A stretch of 64,000 nt of DNA from Tridacna crocea. Lineage: Eukaryota; Mollusca; Bivalvia; Cardiida; Cardiidae. Shown piece by piece: positions 26,601 through 33,800 of the stretch. The stretch covers positions 27,481,619 through 27,545,618 of the forward strand of contig OX031071.1 in NCBI GenBank assembly GCA_943736015.1, read 5' to 3'. A program made the position numbers and the translations under genes. The first letter of the stretch is position 1; every line of letters begins with the position of its first letter. The notes under the pieces were generated by a model, which was not told the origin of the DNA, did not search any database, and saw nothing but the letters and a program-made list of their open reading frames with translations.

Positions 26601-29600
26601 AAAATTTTATCGTGTGGTTAAACTGTACAATAAATGAAATTGACAACTTTAGGTAGATCTAGTAATTAAAAAACAAAATATGGCATAGTGGTAGGACGTA
26701 TACCATTTCTTTCCTGTCAGCAATACTAGTGTTTGTTTTCTGTTTTTGTTTTGGTGATTTATCGGAAAAAATAAAAGATCATAATTTGCTAAATTCACCT
26801 TTTCGACAAGTGAATTTACCCATTCGATACACTCATTGAACATTAAACTGGAATAATTTCACTCTTTGCTGAGCAGCCCCTGAACATATTATTGATGATG
26901 ATGCTACCTCGACGAAATAGATTTCGATCTTTAACTCATTACCAAACGACAACATTTTAGACTTGTCCAAATCAAAAGCATTTGCAGACGACAGAATAAT
27001 AGTGACTGAAAATTTGAAATCTGTTTTGGAAAAGATAGAAAACATTGTGGGAAAGGGAGAAAATGCTAGTTACCAGCATTTTCTCTACAGTGTTTTCAAA
27101 AGGCTTCTTTCTCAGGGGCGTCAAAAGTAGGGATTGTGTGGTAATGGGTTAACCAAAAAACGAAATTTCATTCTGATAATATTTGTGACAGTGAGGATCT
27201 GTTATCAAACTTCACGTTTTGTACAGTCTGATTTAAATCTACACCCCGAGCCAAAGCGTTTTTGGTGATACTTGACAGAAAAAACAACTGTTTGTGCCAG
27301 GTCGTTAGATATTTTATTGGAAAGGTTTAAGATTTTGAGATCTAGGACAGTGCAGAGCTATGATCAGACAGCACGTTCTATGCAGTATGATTTTAAGGAC
27401 CTTATGTCAAGTCTGACAGCATAATTATCTTTACTTGTACGGTCAGGTGACAGGGGACTCTCTGCAGTGGGTGAGTAAAAATGCTGTTGAATTTCAAACA
27501 ACTTAGAATGTTACGGAAATCAGTCCTTTGTATAGAAATGGATAAATTAATGATATATAATATGGTATAATAATAAAAAAAACACGGAGATTTGTGAGAA
27601 AAACCGAACATTGGTCAGAAGAAGAAAACTGACTGACGATCGAAGCTGTTCGCAATGGCTGTGCGTCACGGAAATTTATCGTTGGTTTCCGCCCACTGTC
27701 GGATACGGTGTAACTTGCATGATCATCAAACGAATCTACCCGAGTATATCGAAAATCTTCGATTAAAGAACCGGAAACGACGAGTCTGTTTACATAGAAG
27801 GTCGCAACTCGGCGAAATGCATTTCCTATCAACTGTAATCTAAGCAACCTTGTAAACGCTAGGCACAATATTTGGCATTAAAATATAAGAATGACTATAG
27901 TTTGACAAAATGAGTTAAAGCTGGCTGAAAATGCGTGTAAGGGCCTCTTTAAACGAATTTTAGCTGTTTTTTGGTTAAAAAAAAACAAATAGTACGCTGA
28001 CAAAGTATAATTGCCCTTCTGACTGCCCCAATTTACTGAACACTGACGTCACTGGGAACGGACGTCAATGTTGGAAATACGTGCTAAAACGTGCAGTTTG
28101 ACGCATAATCTTGGTGAAATCTTGAACGACGCCGCCATTTTGAATGTTGTGTTTGATAGTGTAGTCATGTATACGGGGCTCCCGAAAGGGAAACTGCTAT
28201 TTACGAAGGTTTTACTAGTGTACATGAGATATGCGTTCGGGGCATATTATCCAATCAGATCGCACTAAATTTCTCTGCAGTAAAGTCAATATAGAAATAC
28301 CAACAACAACGCTGTCGTTATTTTTGGCAGTAAAGTAAAACCGTCTGTTTACTCTATGTTTACAAATACTATATATTCATTTACTTCAATGATGTAGCGC
28401 GGTAGCAGTGTGGTTGGTGAACTGGTGGTTGTGAGATCGATACTCGGCCGAGGCAAACTTTATTAGCACTTGGCGATTTTTCGACCCTCTCCTCTGATGC
28501 ATGTGAGAAAAGTAGTGAGTGACTTGGATGGGAAGCTGTGTGCCAGTACTGGTGTGATAAAGCCAGGAAACACATGTACGGGTGCACTGAAGGTCGGGAT
28601 ATGAACTGTTTAAACGGCGTTTAACACCAGAACTCGAATTAGTCAATCAATGTTTCGCATGAAATTTCGATTCACAGCAAAAAAACAAAGTACACATTTA
28701 AAACGAAAAACAAAAAATGGAAAATGGTGAGGATGACATATGGCGGGGAAAATAATCACAAATAATCAAAAATCGACAAGAAGACGCTGTACTCCCAAGC
28801 CATACATTTCTCTCTGTTCATTAAAACAATTTTATCACACAGCTAGGTTTTTCGGAAGATCCAGAGGATTGAGTCCTTTGAATGCATTGTTGGAAAAGGA
28901 GAAAATGCTGGTAACCAGCATATTCTTCTTTTCCCACAATGTTTTCAACCTTTTGACGGGCATTTTCCATCATCTGAGGTACCACAGAAGAGGTCGTCTG
29001 CATTTGCTTTCAAGATGGCGGAGTGTAAAGTATTGTTGTGTACAGCGTTAACACTTTGGCTGACTTTTGGCGGACAATGTAGATCAAGATCAGGCTGCAC
29101 AGAGCGTGTGGTCTGATCTTTGATCTTCATAGCCCGATATGGACATATATGTTTGAAATGGCAAAATTTAGGTTTTTACTATCAGCTAAAAAGTATCATT
29201 TCACTTAGTGAGAGGGTATGGTTAACTCTTACTACCAAACGACAAAATTTTAGACTGGTCCAAATTGAAAGCACTTGCAAACGACAAAATAAAATGCAAC
29301 TCAAACATTGAAACTTGTTTCAAGAAGGGCAGAAAACATTGTGGGATAAGAAGAAAATGCTGGTTACCAGCATTTTCTCCTTTTCCCACAATGTTTTCAA
29401 AAGCCTTCTATGTCAGGGTCGGAAAAATTAGGGATTGTTTGGTAAAGGGTTGAAAAGCGAAGATTAATTGAAAAGAACGGCATTTAATTCACTAATGCCT
29501 TCTAAACTACACATGAGGTTTACAACTTTTGTTGGCTGATAGATTATGAACGCCAGTCGTAATACTTAATTAACTTTCTTGAGGAATGAAGATGTCGCCT

Positions 29601-30838
29601 AATGGTGACGTTTTTCCCACCACTTTCTCGCCGTCTTGATAAAAATTGATTGGAAAAATATAGGGATTTTTTTCCGAGTCCCCCCCCCCCCCCACAACCC
29701 CATGTTGCTGCTCTTTGGGTTCAATTGTGTGTTTATTATCTGTTTTAGCTCATCTGAGCACAACGTGCTCAAGGGGAGCTTTTAGGATCACCCGGTGTCC
29801 GTCGTGCGTCAGTGCGTAGTGCGTCGTCAACAATTCTTGAAACATCAACTCCTCCTAAACCGTAGAGCCAATTTGGACCAAAATTGGCTGGAATGTTCCT
29901 TGGGAGGTTTTCTTTGAATACTGTTCATAGAATTTGATTCCATCAAAAATTCTAGTTGCCATGGCAACTAAATGGAATTTTCTAGGAAATTCTTAAAAAA
30001 TCTTCTTCTCTGAAACTGCTGGTCAGATTCTGAAATAATTTCACACAGACTTTAAGTAGGTGACCCTTTTCAAAAATCGTTCGTGAAATTTTGATCCGCC
30101 TAGAAACGTGGCTCTGGTGAAAGGGGGCTTCTTGCACTATATGGCCATGAAGAAATTCTTAAAAATTCTTCTCTGAAACCACTCGTCAGATTTTAAAATA
30201 ATTTCACTGAGATGTTCTTTTTGTGACCCTTTTCAAAAATTGTTCGCGAAATTTTAATCCGTCAAGAAACATGGCTCTGGAGAATGGGGTCTACTTGCAC
30301 TATATGCCGAAAATGAAGAAATTCTAAAAAAGTTCTTCTAATCTGAAACGGCTGGTCAGAATTTGAAGTAATTTCGCAGAAATTTTCCTTGCATGACCCT
30401 GTTCAAAATCTGTTCGTTAAATTTTGATCCGTCTAGAACTGTGGCTCTGGCGAATGGGGGCTACTTGCACTATACGGAAATGAAGAAATTCTCAGAAATT
30501 CTTCTTTTCTGAAACGACAGGTCAGATTTTGAAACAATTTCACAGCAATGTTCCTTGGGTGACCCTTTTCAAAAAAAAAAAAAAAAAAAAATTAAAGAAA
30601 TTTTGGTCCATCAAGAAACATTGCTCTGATGGCTGTGGGCTATTTACACTATACCGACATGAATAAATTCTTTAAAATTCTTCTTCTCTGAAATGGCTGA
30701 TTAGATTTTGAAAAATTGGTTATGGTCCTCTCAAAAATTCAGGTGACCGATCCAGGGCCATCTTGGCCCTCTTGATTTTTATTCATTTGTTCCAGGAAGT
30801 TTTCTCGGTTTATTTGATTAATTATGAAATAATGATAA

Positions 30839-30870
<32 letters not shown>

Positions 30871-33800
30871 ACAACATCGTCGTCATCATTCCCTTTATTT
30901 CCTCCTGTGGGGATCAAGTGAACATCTTTTCATACAACAAAACATTACATAAGAAATGGAGAAAAACAGGGAAAAATGGCAGGAGAACAAACAGCACACC
31001 GGGTTAATAGACAGCACTTATCTCGTTACCAGTCTCATTTCTTCTTTTCCGAAATTTTCTGTAACCTTCTAATTAACAGTCTGAAAAACGCAGGGCAGTC
31101 TAACAAAGGTTTGAATTAAAATGCAAGAATACTTGAGTAAAGAGGGAGCATCTGGGTAAAGTATCGACTCAGGTCAGCCTGCAGAGTCCGCACTGGCTAA
31201 ACTGGCCCGAAACTTCTCGATATACATGTCAAATGACGAGTCTACTTCATGATAAAGCCGCTTGTAAAAAGTAAAATGGATATTATGAAGTCATAATTAT
31301 GAGATGTCTTGCTTGGTACCATGGGTCACAAAGATACATCAAGCCCCATTCTACCAGGACATAACTCAACCTCATTTTTTTGGCGCCACATGAGCTTTTG
31401 AAAGTACTATTGAGGCAGCCATATTGTTTACTCGGCTTCCAGTCATTTGGTAATAAAATCATTTCGTCCCTAGGCCATTTCGTACAATTTTGGTCATTTC
31501 CTACACCCACCTATTCTTTTTATTTTGGTCATTTCCTACACCCACCTATTCTTTTTATTTTGGTCATTTCCTACACCCACCTATTCTTTTTATTTTGGTC
31601 ATTTCCTACACCCACCTTTTCTTTTTATTTTGGTCATTTCCTACACCCAACTATTCTTTTTATTTTGGTCATTTCCTACACCCACCTATTCTTTTTTATT
31701 TTTGTCATTTCCTACACCCACCTATTCTTTTTATTTTGGTCATTTCATACGCATTTTGATCATTCCATACCAACTTTGGTCATTTCATACCTAATTTTTA
31801 GTAATGTAAAACCTAGAGTTACTACTATTTTGTTGTGATGCTTGCCGAATGACAACTGCTTTTGTGCTTAGGAACTTACGTTAAATTTCGCCGAAGAATG
31901 GCTATGACTGTATCTAACCATTATTGCTTCTTTCTTTTTTTTTTTAGATTTTTATTTGTATTCTAAGGATAGTTTAGGGCTTCTCGATTCATTTCTCACC
32001 GATTTCTGCATAAATTTAATTCAGACAATCTGAAAATGCTGTAATGTACATTATTTCAGAAACAACTGATTGATGTTATGCATCAAAATTTTCTCATTAC
32101 CATTTTTGTCCAGGGTTCTCATGGCGTCGCTGATTTCTTGCTGGGTTGGGCTCATACCTAGGAACCTCATGGCTTTGCCGAGCTCGTTGACTGATATGGA
32201 TTTGTCGTTATTTGTGTCGAACAGTCGAAATAATTCCCTGATTTCTGGAATTTCAACCAAAGAAAGTTATAATGTGGCTTGCATTACGTAAAAGGAACAT
32301 TCGGGCATTTGCTTAAAGTCTCGTCTCGGATCAGCGTGCATAGTCCGCGCAGGCAAATCTGAGACAGTACTTTACGGCTATACTTGATTTTGTGCTTCAG
32401 CAGTCTTGCACAAAACAGAAAATTACATAAAACGGAAAGTGTCGTTTCGGATTAGCCTACTATGAATGCGCAGGTTGATTCGAGACGACACTTTACACAC
32501 ATGTCCGAATGTGCCTTTTTTGCGTGTTGCAAGCCATATGATATAATTATACTACATATCTTATATACTGTTACAATATAATGATCGAAATCTCCTTGAT
32601 TGTTGTCCATGTCCTGCTTCATCATCATCATCATCATCATCATCATTGTTATCGTCAACATCACTGTCATCAGTTTTGTTACTGTTGTTGTTTGTTGTAG
32701 TAGAAACATTAAACTTTAAATTATTTCTGATCCATGAAAGCCAACATAGTAATACTGGTGGAGAGAAAAATGTCTTAATCGAAGTATATGTAGGATGGTC
32801 CTCGATGGTACCGGGGTACTTAATTTTGCAGAAAGTTTACTAACAGAGAGGATAGTCACATGTATTATTTTCTAATACTGTTATAAACCATTGCACGTAA
32901 AGTTACAATATATGTGCACTATCAAAGCTTCATTCGTGTTTTTCAAACAAAAATAACCTTTTCTCGTCAAAAATGAATTGTCGGATTATTGAAGCGTTGG
33001 GGTAATTATTTTCAAAACATGGAGGAAAAATGTGCTTTATCATTGCAATTTGTGGATATTGAAAGTAACATAAATTCATCGTTTTGGAAACGGTTAAGGT
33101 AAGATCTGTGTAATGCACTTCCGGTGAAAATTCTAATTGGTTGATAAATAAAGATAAATTAGGAGTCATGCAGAAATAATATTTTTGCACATTTCTAACT
33201 GATCAGAAATTCCGTTTATGTCTATCTTGAAATTATTTTTTGATACTTTTGTTACTTTTCTGAAAAAGGAGGTAATTATTATCTCTTTTTGAATTGAGAA
33301 TATACTGGTTTTAGATTTATAAATGATAATTCAAAGAAGGAAAAAATGGAAAACATGAAAAGGTGAAAGTAGTTCAATAATACTCGTTTTTGATTATAGC
33401 TAATTTTGCAGTGTGATATTTTAGTGGAAATAGCTGTTTTCCATTACACAGGTCTTACCTTATATGAGTTTAATCACATAATAAATAAATGAGCAGTACT
33501 CTGTAAAAAACGGGTTTAATGCATCTGCAAAAAGTGTCAAACCAGGTCAGCTTGCAGTCTGCACAGGCTGACCGGAGTTGGACCGGTTTTTTTTTTTTTT
33601 ACAGGTAAATTTTCTGAATATGCAAGGCCCACTCTACCGCAGTATTAACCTGCAGGTCAAAATGGATTTGATAGATCTGTAATTATGTGATAACTTGCAA
33701 AGTAGACCCTATCACAGAGAACCTATCACAGAGATACATCAAACCGCAGTTTGCCAGAATATGCCTCAAACACTTACGATCAATTAGGTGTTTGTGTGTG

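Noticed and set aside
31380-31838. 152-codon ORF rich in FYFGHFLHP
   Set aside because: A 35-bp repeat read in shifting frames; three overlapping frames are equally open.
33165-33252. EF-hand-like minus-strand stretch [13 protein letters not shown] after a TTTTTCAG
   Set aside because: The loop lacks residues needed for calcium binding and the phase (needs 2) does not fit exon A (phase 1); at best a decayed relic.
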